Positions 6,458 through 13,690 are shown, counted from the stretch's first letter. The stretch: 14,868 nucleotides of DNA from Actinomycetes bacterium (GCA_023426345.1 JAFAAX010000083.1:1-14868); one strand, 5' to 3'. The notes: a model not told the origin generated them from the sequence alone. Numbers and translations are program-made.

Positions 6458-7843
6458 ATGAGCGAGCCCACCCACGCCCTCTTCCGTTGGAAGCTCCACG
6501 GCGACGGTACCCACATCGCACCCGGCGAGGTCGTCGCCCCTGACGAACGCCTCTCCTGGCCCCGCACCATCGGCATCGGCGCCCAGCACGTCGTCGCGAT
6601 GTTCGGGGCCACTTTTCTGGTCCCCCTCATCACCGGTTTCCCGCCCAACACGACGCTGTTCTTCACGGCGATCGGCACGCTGCTGTTCTTCCTCATCACG
6701 GCCGGCAAGCTGCCGTCCTACCTGGGCTCGTCCTTCGCGCTGATCGCGCCCATCACCGCCGTCTCGGCCAGCCTGGGCCAGGACTACGCGCTGGGCGGCA
6801 TCATCGCGACCGGCGCCACGCTGGCGCTGGTGGGCCTCATCGTCATCCTGGCGGGAGCCGCCTGGATCGATGTCGTGATGCCGCCGGTGGTCACCGGCGC
6901 GATCGTCGCGCTCATCGGCCTCAACCTGGCGCCCGCCGCCTGGAACTGGGTGAAAGAGGGCCCGGTGACGGCCCTGGTGACCATCGTGTCGATCTGCCTG
7001 ATCACGGTGCTCTTCAAGGGGATCATCGGGCGCCTGTCCATCCTGTTCGGCGTCCTCATCGGCTACGTCGCGGCGATCATCCAGGGCCAGGTGGATTTCA
7101 CGGCTATCTCGCAGGCGGCCTGGATCGGCCTCCCCGAGTTCCACACGCCGGCCTTCGACCCCTCCACCCTGGGCCTGTTCGTGCCCGTCGTCTTCGTCCT
7201 GATCGCCGAGAACGTCGGTCACGTGAAGTCCGTGTCCGCGATGACGGGCAAGAACCTCGACGGCCTGATTGGGCGCGCGCTGCTGGCGGACGGCCTGTCC
7301 ACCGTGGTCGCGGGCTCCGGCGGCGGCTCCGGCACGACCACCTATGCGGAGAACATCGGCGTCATGGCGGCCACGCGCGTGTACTCGACGGCCTCCTACG
7401 TGGTCGCCGCCATCGTCGCCTTCGCCCTGTCGCTCATGCCGAAGTTCGGCGCGATCATCGCGACGATCCCCGACGGCGTCCTGGGCGGCGCGGCGACGGT
7501 CCTCTACGGGATGATCGGCATGCTGGGCGTGCGCATCTGGGTGCAGAACCGCGTCGACTTCTCCAACCCGGTCAACCTCAACACGGCCGCGGTCTCCCTG
7601 ATCGTCGCGATCGCGAACTACTCGTGGCATCCGTTCGGCATGTCCTTCGAGGGCATCGCTCTGGGCACCGGGTCCGCGCTGCTCGTCTACCACGGTATGC
7701 GCTGGATCTCGAAGCTGCGGGGCACGAACCTGGAGGCCGCCACTCCGGCCTCCGCCCCGGCCGGGGCGGACCTGGAGTCGGATGCCTACCGGACCCGCCA
7801 CAGCGCCGACGCCGGGGCGCTGCGCCCGCCGGCCGAGGAGTGA
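6458..7843 (+). CDS. uraA: Uracil/xanthine permease, NCS2 family (UraA type)
   Basis: This is an inner-membrane nucleobase:proton symporter of 461 residues, the usual length for NCS2. The hydrophobic body begins near residue 37 and can hold the 14 helices of the family. Family motifs include AQHVVAMFGAT with H44, NTTLFFTAIGTLLFF, PSYLGSSFALIAPI, and the two substrate-site glutamates: E251 in AENVGHV (with H255) and E298 in GTTTYAENIGVMAATRVYST. These agree in arrangement with E241/H245 and E290 of the E. coli uracil transporter, so uracil is the best guess; xanthine or uric acid carriers usually differ at the second site. The N-terminal 36 residues are soluble and the last 35 are Ala/Pro/Glu-rich. 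A terminator-like hairpin follows the stop. Confidence 0.92.
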   Translation: MSEPTHALFRWKLHGDGTHIAPGEVVAPDERLSWPRTIGIGAQHVVAMFGATFLVPLITGFPPNTTLFFTAIGTLLFFLITAGKLPSYLGSSFALIAPITAVSASLGQDYALGGIIATGATLALVGLIVILAGAAWIDVVMPPVVTGAIVALIGLNLAPAAWNWVKEGPVTALVTIVSICLITVLFKGIIGRLSILFGVLIGYVAAIIQGQVDFTAISQAAWIGLPEFHTPAFDPSTLGLFVPVVFVLIAENVGHVKSVSAMTGKNLDGLIGRALLADGLSTVVAGSGGGSGTTTYAENIGVMAATRVYSTASYVVAAIVAFALSLMPKFGAIIATIPDGVLGGAATVLYGMIGMLGVRIWVQNRVDFSNPVNLNTAAVSLIVAIANYSWHPFGMSFEGIALGTGSALLVYHGMRWISKLRGTNLEAATPASAPAGADLESDAYRTRHSADAGALRPPAEE

Positions 7844-7849
7844 GCGTTC

Positions 7850-7876
7850 GCGGGGGAGTGAGCGCCGGTCCCCCGC
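7850..7876 (+). terminator. Terminator-like hairpin after the permease gene
   Basis: GCGGGGGA (7850-7857) pairs perfectly with TCCCCCGC (7869-7876) around an 11-nt loop, starting 7 nt after the stop codon. There is no T tract, as is common in actinobacteria. Confidence 0.6.
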
Positions 7877-7912
7877 TCCCCGCCCTCCCTCCCCGCTCCC
7901 CGCCCTCCCTCC
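7871..7912. repeat. 20-bp tandem duplication
   Basis: CCCCGCTCCCCGCCCTCCCT occurs exactly at 7871-7890 and 7891-7910, followed by two more matching bases. It is strongly pyrimidine-rich on the plus strand. Confidence 0.9.
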
Positions 7913-7913
7913 G

Positions 7914-7957
7914 CGACTTCGGTGCTCTTCTTCGGCGACTTCGGTGCTCTTTCCTCG
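7914..7957. repeat. 22-bp tandem duplication
   Basis: CGACTTCGGTGCTCTT occurs at 7914-7929 and 7936-7951, as the first 16 bases of a 22-bp unit whose last six bases differ (CTTCGG, then TCCTCG). Confidence 0.85.
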
Positions 7958-8210
7958 TGAGTTCGGTCCCGTCCGGTCGCGGCGCAAGCACAGCGTGGGG
8001 CGCGGGGGCGGGCGCGCTCGCGGTATCCGCGGGGTGCCCCGGGCATGTCCGGCGGTACTCCCTGGGCATGGGTCGAGGCTTGTGTGACAGCGTGGGCATA
8101 TCTCGGTGCTGGTGACTCGTGTGGGTGGAGTTCCCGCGAACGTGCGGCGTACATGCCCGTGCGTGGTCGCCGTCGCCCGCGAACACTGAGGCTGAGTCCC
8201 GGCGTGGTTC

Positions 8211-8299
8211 GTGCGGGGAGCCATTGTGCACGTGAGGAGCTGTTGTGCACGTGAGGAGCCGCAATAACGCTTCCCCACATGCACAACGGCTCCTCACAT
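8211..8299. repeat. 19-bp repeat cluster with 11-bp inverted repeat
   Basis: TTGTGCACGTGAGGAGC occurs exactly at 8224-8240 and 8243-8259, a 19-bp period. GTGAGGAGCCG (8251-8261) is the exact inverse of CGGCTCCTCAC (8287-8297), with 25 bases between. On the minus strand, two further related units begin from 8297 (GTGAGGAGCCGTTGTGCAT, then GTGGGGAAGCGTTATTGC), so similar units converge on the centre from both sides. GTGCAC and CACGTG palindromes recur within the units. No coding role is apparent. Confidence 0.8.
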
Positions 8300-8433
8300 C
8301 GGCGCCCCGGCCCGCAGTCCGTCTCCTCCCCATCGTTGAGGTTATCGACAACGGTGTGTTCGACGATCTCGCCGCTTGAATCGGTGTCTGATGGTGGGGA
8401 ATGGCCCGCCAGGTGCGCCGAGGCGACGTCAAG

Positions 8434-8468
<35 letters not shown>

Positions 8469-8581
8469 ATCAAGCCTCGAACCCCCGTGCGGGGGGAGCG
8501 GGCCGCCCCACGAGGGGCGTCGCGGGCGACGGCCTCGAGAGCGGTCGGGTCCGGCGACGGATCCGAGGTCAATCGGAGACG

Positions 8582-8604
8582 CTCCCGGGAAACGCTCCCG
8601 GGAG
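8582..8604 (-). terminator. Terminator hairpin of the LytR_C-domain gene
   Basis: TCCCGGGA at 8583-8590 pairs with TCCCGGGA at 8596-8603 (the word is self-complementary) around a 5-nt loop, with a flanking C-G pair making 9 bp. It lies directly after the stop codon of the minus-strand gene at 8605-8607. Confidence 0.7.
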
Positions 8605-9270
8605 TCACTCCCCGGACTGCCCCGACTGCCCGGACTGCCCGGACTGGCCCGACTGGGTGGACAGGCGTGTGAACATGTCGGGATCGATCGGCAGGCACTC
8701 GGCGCCCCCCGACATCGCCGGGGAGGCCGCAGCGGATTGGGCCTCCTCCGCGGTGAGCGCGCCGCGGTAGAAGGAGCCCAGGACCACGGTGACCGTCATC
8801 CCCGTCGACTCAGTGAGGACAACGCTGGAATCGGGGAAGAAGCGGGCGACGGAGTAGGCGGCGTCCACCGCCCACGGGCCGGCGTCGATCTCCACGGCGC
8901 TGACGATCTCCGTGTCCGCGTTGCCGGCGGGCAGCGTCTGGAAGCCGGCTTCCGTCAGCATCGAGGTGGCCGTGCCGGCGATGCCCTGCTGCGAGGAGGC
9001 GTTGAGGACCTGGACGGTGATCAGACTCGGATCCATCGCCGACGCACTCGTGGCGGACGGGCACGGCGAGTCCCCGACCTCGGCGTAGTCGACGCTGGTG
9101 GCGAAGTCCTCTCCGAAGGGGAGCCGGACGACGCCGGCGAGCACCAGCAGGCTCACGATGACGAGCACCGACATCACCACGGCGGTGAGGGAGAAGGTCA
9201 GGCTCTGCGTCCGCTGGCGATGCTCGAGGTACCGTTCGCGCGGAGTCGGCCCAAAGGGGTGGTCGGTCAC
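8605..9270 (-). CDS. LytR C-terminal domain (LytR_C) membrane protein
   Basis: The product has 221 residues: a short basic cytoplasmic N-terminus, one transmembrane helix at about 26-49, and an outer part with a LytR_C domain at about 83-168 (ITVQVLNASSQQGIAG, ASSMLTEAGF-like and VVLGSFYRG segments). LytR_C domains are found at the end of LytR-CpsA-Psr ligases or, as here, alone behind a membrane anchor; their role in cell-wall assembly is not settled. The C-terminus ends in four SGQ repeats and SGE, encoded by 9-bp DNA repeats. GTG9270 is chosen because TAGGTT lies 6 nt before it, indicating a leaderless mRNA, and because the protein start resembles family members (TDHPFGPTPRERYLEHR). A strong hairpin follows the stop. 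It is divergent from the flavoprotein gene. Confidence 0.87.
   Translation of the reverse strand: MTDHPFGPTPRERYLEHRQRTQSLTFSLTAVVMSVLVIVSLLVLAGVVRLPFGEDFATSVDYAEVGDSPCPSATSASAMDPSLITVQVLNASSQQGIAGTATSMLTEAGFQTLPAGNADTEIVSAVEIDAGPWAVDAAYSVARFFPDSSVVLTESTGMTVTVVLGSFYRGALTAEEAQSAAASPAMSGGAECLPIDPDMFTRLSTQSGQSGQSGQSGQSGE
8614..8657 (-). repeat. 9-bp coding repeats (SGQ) at the end of the LytR_C gene
   Basis: Near-identical 9-bp units around GACTGCCCG (plus strand) repeat about five times and encode Ser-Gly-Gln on the minus strand. Unit number would change the protein tail without shifting the frame. Confidence 0.85.
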
Positions 9271-9282
9271 GACTCCAACCTA
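9271..9282 (-). promoter_or_regulatory. Leaderless promoter -10 of the LytR_C gene
   Basis: On the minus strand TAGGTT (9282-9277) is followed by six bases and the GTG start. This is the typical spacing for actinobacterial leaderless transcripts. Confidence 0.6.
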
Positions 9283-9379
9283 CTCGACGCGCGCATCGCA
9301 CGGCGACGGACCGCGTCGGTGCGATCAGCGACACAGGACGAAGGTCCTCCCCGCCCTGTGCGCGGAGCCGCGGGACGGT

Positions 9380-9416
9380 TACGGTGGAGGCGTCCCTGCC
9401 CTCTCGACCCCAGGAG
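9380..9416 (+). promoter_or_regulatory. Candidate -10 and ribosome-binding site of the flavoprotein gene
   Basis: TACGGT (9380-9385) fits a -10 hexamer. AGGAG (9412-9416) stands 6 nt before ATG9423 and decides this start over an in-frame TTG/GTG further upstream. Confidence 0.5.
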
Positions 9417-9422
9417 CGACCC

Positions 9423-10574
9423 ATGGGATTCCTCACCGACGATCTCCTCGCCACGATCCATAGCCGCGCGGCGCGCCACGACGCCGACAACACCTTCCCC
9501 TTCGACGACCTGGAGGATCTCCGATCCGCCGGCTATCTCGGCGCGTTCGTTCCCGCGGAGTTCGGCGGAGCCGGCCTGACACTGCCGGAGATTGCTGCGG
9601 AGCAGACCCGCTTGGCCGCAGCCGCGCCCGGCACGGCCCTGGGCGTCAACATGCACCAGATCATCGTCGGACTGGGGCGCCACCTGGTCCGGCACGGCAA
9701 TCCGCGTGGAGAGCAGATCCTGCGCGAGGCCGCGGCCGGCGAGCTGTTCGGCTTCGGCATCTCCGAGCCCGGCAACGACCTGGTCCTGTTCGGCTCGACC
9801 GCGCAGGCGGTGCCCGACCGGGACGGCTCCGGGGGCTACTCGTTCACTGGCACGAAGATCTTCACGTCCCTGTCGCCCGCGTGGACCCGGCTGCTCACCT
9901 TCGGGCGCGACGACTCCGGCCAGGACGGCCCCCATTCCGTGTTCGCGATGCTGCGCCGCGAGGACGGCGGGTTCGAGATCGACGACGACTGGGACACGAT
10001 GGGCATGCGGGCCACGCAGTCGAACACGACGCGGCTCGCGGGCGCCCACGCCCCCGCCGCCCAGGTCCTCACCCGCACCGAGCCGGGACCCTCGGCCGAT
10101 CCGGTGGTCTTCGGGATCTTCGCGCACTTCGAGATCCTGCTGGGCGCCACCTACCAGGGCATCGGCGAGCGCGCCGTCGAGGTCGCGGTCCGGCACGTGA
10201 AGACGCGGAAGTCGGTCAAGAACCAGACGGTCTATGCGAACGATCCCGACATCCGTTGGCGCATCGCCGAGGCCGCCCTGCTGATGAACGCCGTGGGTCC
10301 CCAGATCCGCGAGCTCGCCCGCGATGTCGAGGACGGCGTCGACCGCGGGCCGATGTGGATGCCGCAGTTGTCCGCGGCGAAGAACGCGGCGGCCGAGGCC
10401 TCCCTGCGGGCCGTCGAGCAGGCGGTGCGCGCCTGCGGCGGATCGTCGTACTACACCAGGCACGAGCTCTCGCGCCTGTTCCGCGACGTCGTCGCCGGCC
10501 TGTTCCAGCCCTCCGACCAGGAGTCCCTCCACGGCGCGTGGGCCGCGGCGCTCCTGGGCCCCGTCGAGAAGTAG
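9423..10574 (+). CDS. Acyl-CoA dehydrogenase-family flavoprotein
   Basis: The product has 383 residues and the three-part ACAD fold. The N-terminal helical part contains LRSAGYLGAFVPAEFGGAGL (33-52); the middle beta part has GFGISEPGNDLVLFG (110-124, flavin-contacting), FTGTKIFTSLSP and WDTMGMRATQSNTTRL; the C-terminal helical bundle ends ACGGSSYYTRHELSRLFRD ... FQPSDQESLHG. In classical acyl-CoA dehydrogenases a catalytic Glu and a YEGT motif appear in this last part. Here it is replaced by the type of sequence seen in the branch that includes DszC-like flavin monooxygenases, so the substrate and even the reaction (dehydrogenation or oxygenation) cannot be fixed. It stands alone, with no CoA ligase or electron-transfer flavoprotein gene nearby. 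A long hairpin element follows. Confidence 0.85.
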   Translation: MGFLTDDLLATIHSRAARHDADNTFPFDDLEDLRSAGYLGAFVPAEFGGAGLTLPEIAAEQTRLAAAAPGTALGVNMHQIIVGLGRHLVRHGNPRGEQILREAAAGELFGFGISEPGNDLVLFGSTAQAVPDRDGSGGYSFTGTKIFTSLSPAWTRLLTFGRDDSGQDGPHSVFAMLRREDGGFEIDDDWDTMGMRATQSNTTRLAGAHAPAAQVLTRTEPGPSADPVVFGIFAHFEILLGATYQGIGERAVEVAVRHVKTRKSVKNQTVYANDPDIRWRIAEAALLMNAVGPQIRELARDVEDGVDRGPMWMPQLSAAKNAAAEASLRAVEQAVRACGGSSYYTRHELSRLFRDVVAGLFQPSDQESLHGAWAAALLGPVEK

Positions 10575-10596
10575 GACCGTCGCCCGCGGCATCATT

Positions 10597-10654
10597 GACG
10601 AGGGCGGCGCCCCCTTCCGGGACCAGGCGGTTCGCGGGCGGGGGCGCCCTCGTC
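10597..10654 (+). terminator. Long GC-rich inverted repeat (GACGAGGGCG element), likely bidirectional terminator
   Basis: GACGAGGGCGGCGCCCCC (10597-10614) pairs with GGGGGCGCCCTCGTC (10640-10654), leaving a 3-base bulge and a loop of about 25 bases. It lies between the convergent flavoprotein and lipoprotein genes, so it may stop transcription from both. The same core occurs at 5866-5878 and 14852-14868 and, with a substitution, near 39-56. Confidence 0.7.
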
Positions 10655-10688
10655 GATGGGTGGGGAGGAGAACCCGGAGGACGGGGGA

Positions 10689-11273
10689 TCAGTTCCCGGA
10701 ACCGGACTCCAGGGAGTCGAGCTCGCCGGCGTCGTCCGCGAGCGCCGGGCAGAGCGCCTCGACGTTCGTCTGAGTGGCGTCGAGCTTGTCGGAGATCGCC
10801 TCCATACGGGCCGTGTAGCCCTCCATCTTGGCCTGGTAGTCGGACATCGCCTGCTCGTCCGTGTAGTCGAGGTCATCGACCGTGCCGACGTCGTCCAACG
10901 CCTCCTGCATCAGCGAGATGAAGTCGTCGACGTTGTCGGCGTAGGCCTGCCAGGCGGCCTTGACCTCAGGATTCGTGACGTCGTCCCCGGCGGAGGAGAT
11001 CTGCTGAAGAATGGTCGGCATCGCGTTCTCGATGTCGCTCTGGCTGGAGGAGTCGACGGCCTCCATGGTGTCGTCGATCTGGTCGAATGCGGTCTTGAGG
11101 GCCGCGCAGGCCTCGTCCACGGACTGGTCGGAGGCCGCGGGGGCGGTCGTTGCGGAGTCGCCGCCCGAGGCGGTGGCCGCGTGGGACTAATCGTCGCCAG
11201 AACCGCCGCAGGCGGCCAGCGCGGCAGACAGGGCGAGGGCGGACAGGACTGCGGTGAGGGATCGTGTGCGCAT
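10689..11273 (-). pseudogene. Lipoprotein gene interrupted by an in-frame TAG
   Basis: From ATG11273 the frame encodes a lipoprotein signal peptide, MRTRSLTAVLSALALSAALA, with lipobox LAAC and lipid-carrying C22, then GGSGDD and a TAG at 11189-11187 (codon 29). The same frame continues without any further stop to TGA at 10689, giving 165 more residues: a Ser/Ala/Thr-rich spacer, then an acidic, helical domain with two Cys (EACAALKTAF near the start, VEALCPAL near the end) and no basic patch. This is the ordinary layout of an extracellular lipoprotein, so the stop is most simply a point mutation (for example from TCG or CAG) or a sequencing error. The downstream part opens with GTG11120 but would lack the signal peptide. 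GGGGG just upstream of the ATG may serve as ribosome-binding site. I do not recognise the domain. Confidence 0.8.
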
Positions 11274-11675
11274 GCCCCCAGGCTCGCTGAGGAGGCGGTC
11301 GCCGCGCAACTCTGTCCGGTCAATGCCACCGTTTCGTGACCCTCGGGCTGCGGACGGAGGGGGAGCGATCCGCGAGCGCATCGCCGGCTGCCCGCACCGG
11401 AATGGACGGGGAGTGGGACGGGCGATCGGGGTTCGACGTGCCGCCGGAAGCTGAAGCGACCATGTCGGGGAACGGTGTGTGGCCAGCGTATGTCCCGAGG
11501 CGTTTGTGGCGCACTTCGACGTCTTCCGCCGCTGGGAGAAGACTCTGCCGGTCCTCTCGGTCTAGGGCTCCTCGCCTCGGGAACGCTCGGTCAGACGATT
11601 CGTGAGATCCAAACGAACCTGACGTGATCGACGTGTCGGTCTTGCTTGTGACGGTGGCACTATCAGGCTCGTCCC
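11274..11675. other. Intergenic region without a supported gene (402 bp)
   Basis: Frames are open on both strands (for example 11320-11679 minus and 11336-11605 plus) but their translations are low-complexity or Ser/Arg-rich, with no domain, ribosome-binding site or promoter that I trust. A TTGACC word on the minus strand (11324-11319) could be a -35 for the lipoprotein gene, but no -10 matches it. GC falls visibly from about 11480 towards the toxin-antitoxin genes. Confidence 0.5.
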
Positions 11676-11999
11676 TCACTCGGAGGAGACCACGAGTTTA
11701 CGGTCGCCGAAGGTGGCGACGACTTCGATGGTTCCTCCGAGGGCTTCGACGTAGGACTTGAGGGTGGCCAGCCCGGACCGGTCAAGATCACCGGACTCCA
11801 AGGCGGAGATGGTCGGCTGGGTGAGGTGCATGCGCTCGGCGAGCTGCTTCTGGGTGACTCCTTGTTCCTCGCGGATCTCACGCAGCCGGTAGGCGCGTTC
11901 CTCGGCCTCCATCCGTGCGATGTGGTCGGCAACGGCAGCGTCGTCGACGGGACGCTTCGCGCGGACATCCTGCCACGCCACGGTTCTTGATGCCGGCAT
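11676..11999 (-). CDS. XRE-family antitoxin (HigA-like)
   Basis: The product is a 107-residue helix-turn-helix protein. The HTH runs about 36-90, with EEQGVTQKQLAERMHLTQPT and ISALESGDLDRSGLATLKSY, the typical XRE core; the N-terminal 35 residues are probably a flexible part that contacts the toxin, and the C-terminus ends in a short beta segment (TIEVVATFGDRKLVVSS). ATG11999 is chosen over GTG12014 because AGGAGGAG ends 6 nt before it, within the last codons of the toxin gene. The toxin stop is separated from this ATG by a single base, so translation is probably coupled. It should neutralise the toxin and repress the shared promoter. Confidence 0.88.
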   Translation of the reverse strand: MPASRTVAWQDVRAKRPVDDAAVADHIARMEAEERAYRLREIREEQGVTQKQLAERMHLTQPTISALESGDLDRSGLATLKSYVEALGGTIEVVATFGDRKLVVSSE

Positions 12000-12000
12000 C

Positions 12001-12354
12001 TCACTCCTCCTCACTACTCAGCCACTCGTCAAATCTGTCATCAGCGATCGGGACATTCTCGGTGTACCACTGCTTCCAGTGACTCGCTTTGTCCCCGGCC
12101 ACCAAGAGAATGGCTCGTCGTTTCGGGTCGAAGGCGAACAGGGTGCGGATCTCGCTCCGTCCTGCCGAGCCGGGACGAAGCTCCTTCATGTTGTGATGGC
12201 GGGATCCTTTGATGCGATCAGCTGTCGGGCGGCCGAGAGTCGGACCCGCAGCCTCGAGGCGCGTGATTGCCGCGGCGACCAAGTTGTAGGTCCCGTCATC
12301 CAGACCGAGAACCCACGACTCCACGTCCTCCCACAAGCGGACCTCCCGCGACAT
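12001..12354 (-). CDS. RelE/HigB-superfamily toxin (phage Gp49-like)
   Basis: The product has 117 residues from ATG12354. It matches the Gp49-like branch of the RelE superfamily: VESWVLGLDDGTYNLVAAAI (11-30), GPTLGRPTADRIKGSRHHNM (37-56), KELRPG, EIRTLFAFDPKRRAILLVAG (68-87), DKASHWKQWY and VPIADDRFDEWL. Such toxins are ribosome-dependent mRNA nucleases; that activity is known for the family, not shown here. Longer starts (ATG12417, GTG12438) are possible, but relatives begin at the chosen point. No ribosome-binding site is visible before ATG12354, so start choice is uncertain. Toxin-first order with the antitoxin right after is the HigBA arrangement. The region has visibly lower GC than its surroundings, suggesting acquisition. 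Confidence 0.88.
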   Translation of the reverse strand: MSREVRLWEDVESWVLGLDDGTYNLVAAAITRLEAAGPTLGRPTADRIKGSRHHNMKELRPGSAGRSEIRTLFAFDPKRRAILLVAGDKASHWKQWYTENVPIADDRFDEWLSSEEE

Positions 12355-12361
12355 GACAAGA

Positions 12362-12371
12362 GGACAAGTCC
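12362..12371. promoter_or_regulatory. Palindrome upstream of the toxin gene, possible HigA operator
   Basis: GGACAAGTCC is a perfect 10-bp palindrome 7 bases before the toxin start codon, next to a TATTGT (minus strand) that could be a -10. Antitoxins of this kind often repress from such a site; the assignment is an inference. Confidence 0.35.
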
Positions 12372-12499
12372 GGAACAATATCGACTCAAGACTATGTCCG
12401 TTGGCCTTCTGATTCATGCCCTCGGCGACCTCGGTCACCAGGCGTCGGGAGCCGAACGAGCGTCGAGGTCTGCCGAGCCGGGTCAGGTGCAGTGAGAAG

Positions 12500-13690
12500 C
12501 TAGCGGGCGTCGAACTCGACGGTCACGGATGACGCGTTCCGCAGCCGCCCGATCTGTTCGGCCTCGTCGTGTATCGCTGTCTTGTGCCGGCTGGGCAAGG
12601 TGGCGAAGGTCTTGACGACGATGGTGGGCTTTCGGCCGCTCTTGCGGGGCCGCCAGGTGCCGATGATCGTGCCGTCGGCCAGCACGGTGCCGGGGTCGCC
12701 CGCCGTCTTCCATACGTCTCGGTGGTACGTCTCCTTCACGATCGTCTCGCGATCGCGGAGCTGGGTGTAGGGGTCGCGTGGCGGAAGCATGCGGACGCCT
12801 TGGGGTGTGGGTGCCGACCGGAGCGCGTCGAGGTCGTCGGCGAGCATCCACGCGGTTCCGCCGTATTCGACCGGGGTCAACTCGTCTTCGACCGGGCGCC
12901 ACCACAGGTCGGTGTCGCCGGCTTGGACGCCCAGCCAGGCGGCGAAGTCGGCGCGGGTGGACGGGCCGTAGCAGTGCAGGTAGCGGCGGAGCAGCTCTGC
13001 TCGCTCGGCAGTCGGGTCGGTATCCGGAATCGGGTGCCCGAGCCATTCGTCGGTCAAGACGAACGGAGCCTTGTTCCCCTCCCGCGGAGCGAGGCAGACG
13101 ATGCGTTGCAGGGTGAGGATGCGGACGCAGAAGTGGACAATCGCCTCGCCGAGTGGCTGGCCTTCGGCGTGCGGGCCTTCCTCGTTCCACAGGTCGCGTT
13201 GCTTCGTCGGCAGGCCGTGGGCGACTCGCTGGGCGAGTTCAACGCCGAGCTCGTTGATCGCGAGTTGGCGTCCGGACAGGACGTTGCCGATCTCGGCTCG
13301 GGTCAGCTCGACCGCTTCGGTCAGGCTCATGCCGAGTCGGTCCACGTCTGGGCCGGCACCGAGGACGAAGTGCCGCATCGCGTCCTCGGTCGGCGGGAGA
13401 ACGCCGGTGGTGAACACGGGCGCGTCCACGGTCGGAATGAAGTACGGGGCTCCGCGCATGCACCAGGTCTGCACCATGCTCTTGTCCTCGGCGACGGCGG
13501 TGTCGAGGCGCTGCTGCGTGATGTTCTCCGCCCTGGCGTGGAGCGCGAGCAGCGCCGATCCGGGCGGGCTGTTCTGGATGCCACAGCGGCCGGTCACGTC
13601 AACCAGCATGCGTGCGCCGGCCCGTTCGAGAAGATTCTGAGCGCCCAGACGAAACGCGATCACCTCGCTCGTGGACACCTTCTCAGCCAT
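12500..13690 (-). CDS. Winged-helix DNA-binding protein, HTH_42 / AlkZ-like family
   Basis: The product has 396 residues, a normal length for the HTH_42 family, which includes DNA glycosylases AlkZ and AlkX (YcaQ). Features seen are the N-terminal VTGRCGIQNSPPGSALLALH (32-51) and ARAENIT, MRGAPYFIPTVDAP, then winged-helix regions with LLRRYLHCYGPSTRADFAAW and LGVQ, and a C-terminal part with LPPRDPYTQLRDRETI and GTIIGTWRPRKSGRK. In active glycosylases the first motif carries Q-x-Q or Q-x-D; here the aligned residues look like Q39-N40-S41, so base excision is uncertain. ATG13690 is supported by TAACCT 6 nt upstream, implying a leaderless mRNA. The lower-GC toxin-antitoxin pair lies downstream of it and tRNA-Ser upstream. 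The protein may repair alkylated or cross-linked bases, or have lost catalysis. Confidence 0.83.
   Translation of the reverse strand: MAEKVSTSEVIAFRLGAQNLLERAGARMLVDVTGRCGIQNSPPGSALLALHARAENITQQRLDTAVAEDKSMVQTWCMRGAPYFIPTVDAPVFTTGVLPPTEDAMRHFVLGAGPDVDRLGMSLTEAVELTRAEIGNVLSGRQLAINELGVELAQRVAHGLPTKQRDLWNEEGPHAEGQPLGEAIVHFCVRILTLQRIVCLAPREGNKAPFVLTDEWLGHPIPDTDPTAERAELLRRYLHCYGPSTRADFAAWLGVQAGDTDLWWRPVEDELTPVEYGGTAWMLADDLDALRSAPTPQGVRMLPPRDPYTQLRDRETIVKETYHRDVWKTAGDPGTVLADGTIIGTWRPRKSGRKPTIVVKTFATLPSRHKTAIHDEAEQIGRLRNASSVTVEFDAR

Noticed and set aside
5936..8284. Very long minus-strand open frame (782 codons)
   Set aside because: It runs antisense across the whole permease gene and half of the DUF4190-like gene; composition is Arg/Gly/Asp-rich shadow sequence with no domain.
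7871..8299. Possible CRISPR array
   Set aside because: Repeats are of different kinds, two copies each, without regular spacers, and no cas genes are near.
9267..10595. Long minus-strand open frame (442 codons) opposite the flavoprotein gene
   Set aside because: The flavoprotein on the plus strand has clear family motifs; the antisense product is Arg/Gly/Val-rich without any motif.
11320..11679. Minus-strand open frame of 119 codons in the gap before the antitoxin
   Set aside because: Low-complexity Ser/Arg/Pro product, no domain, no ribosome-binding site.
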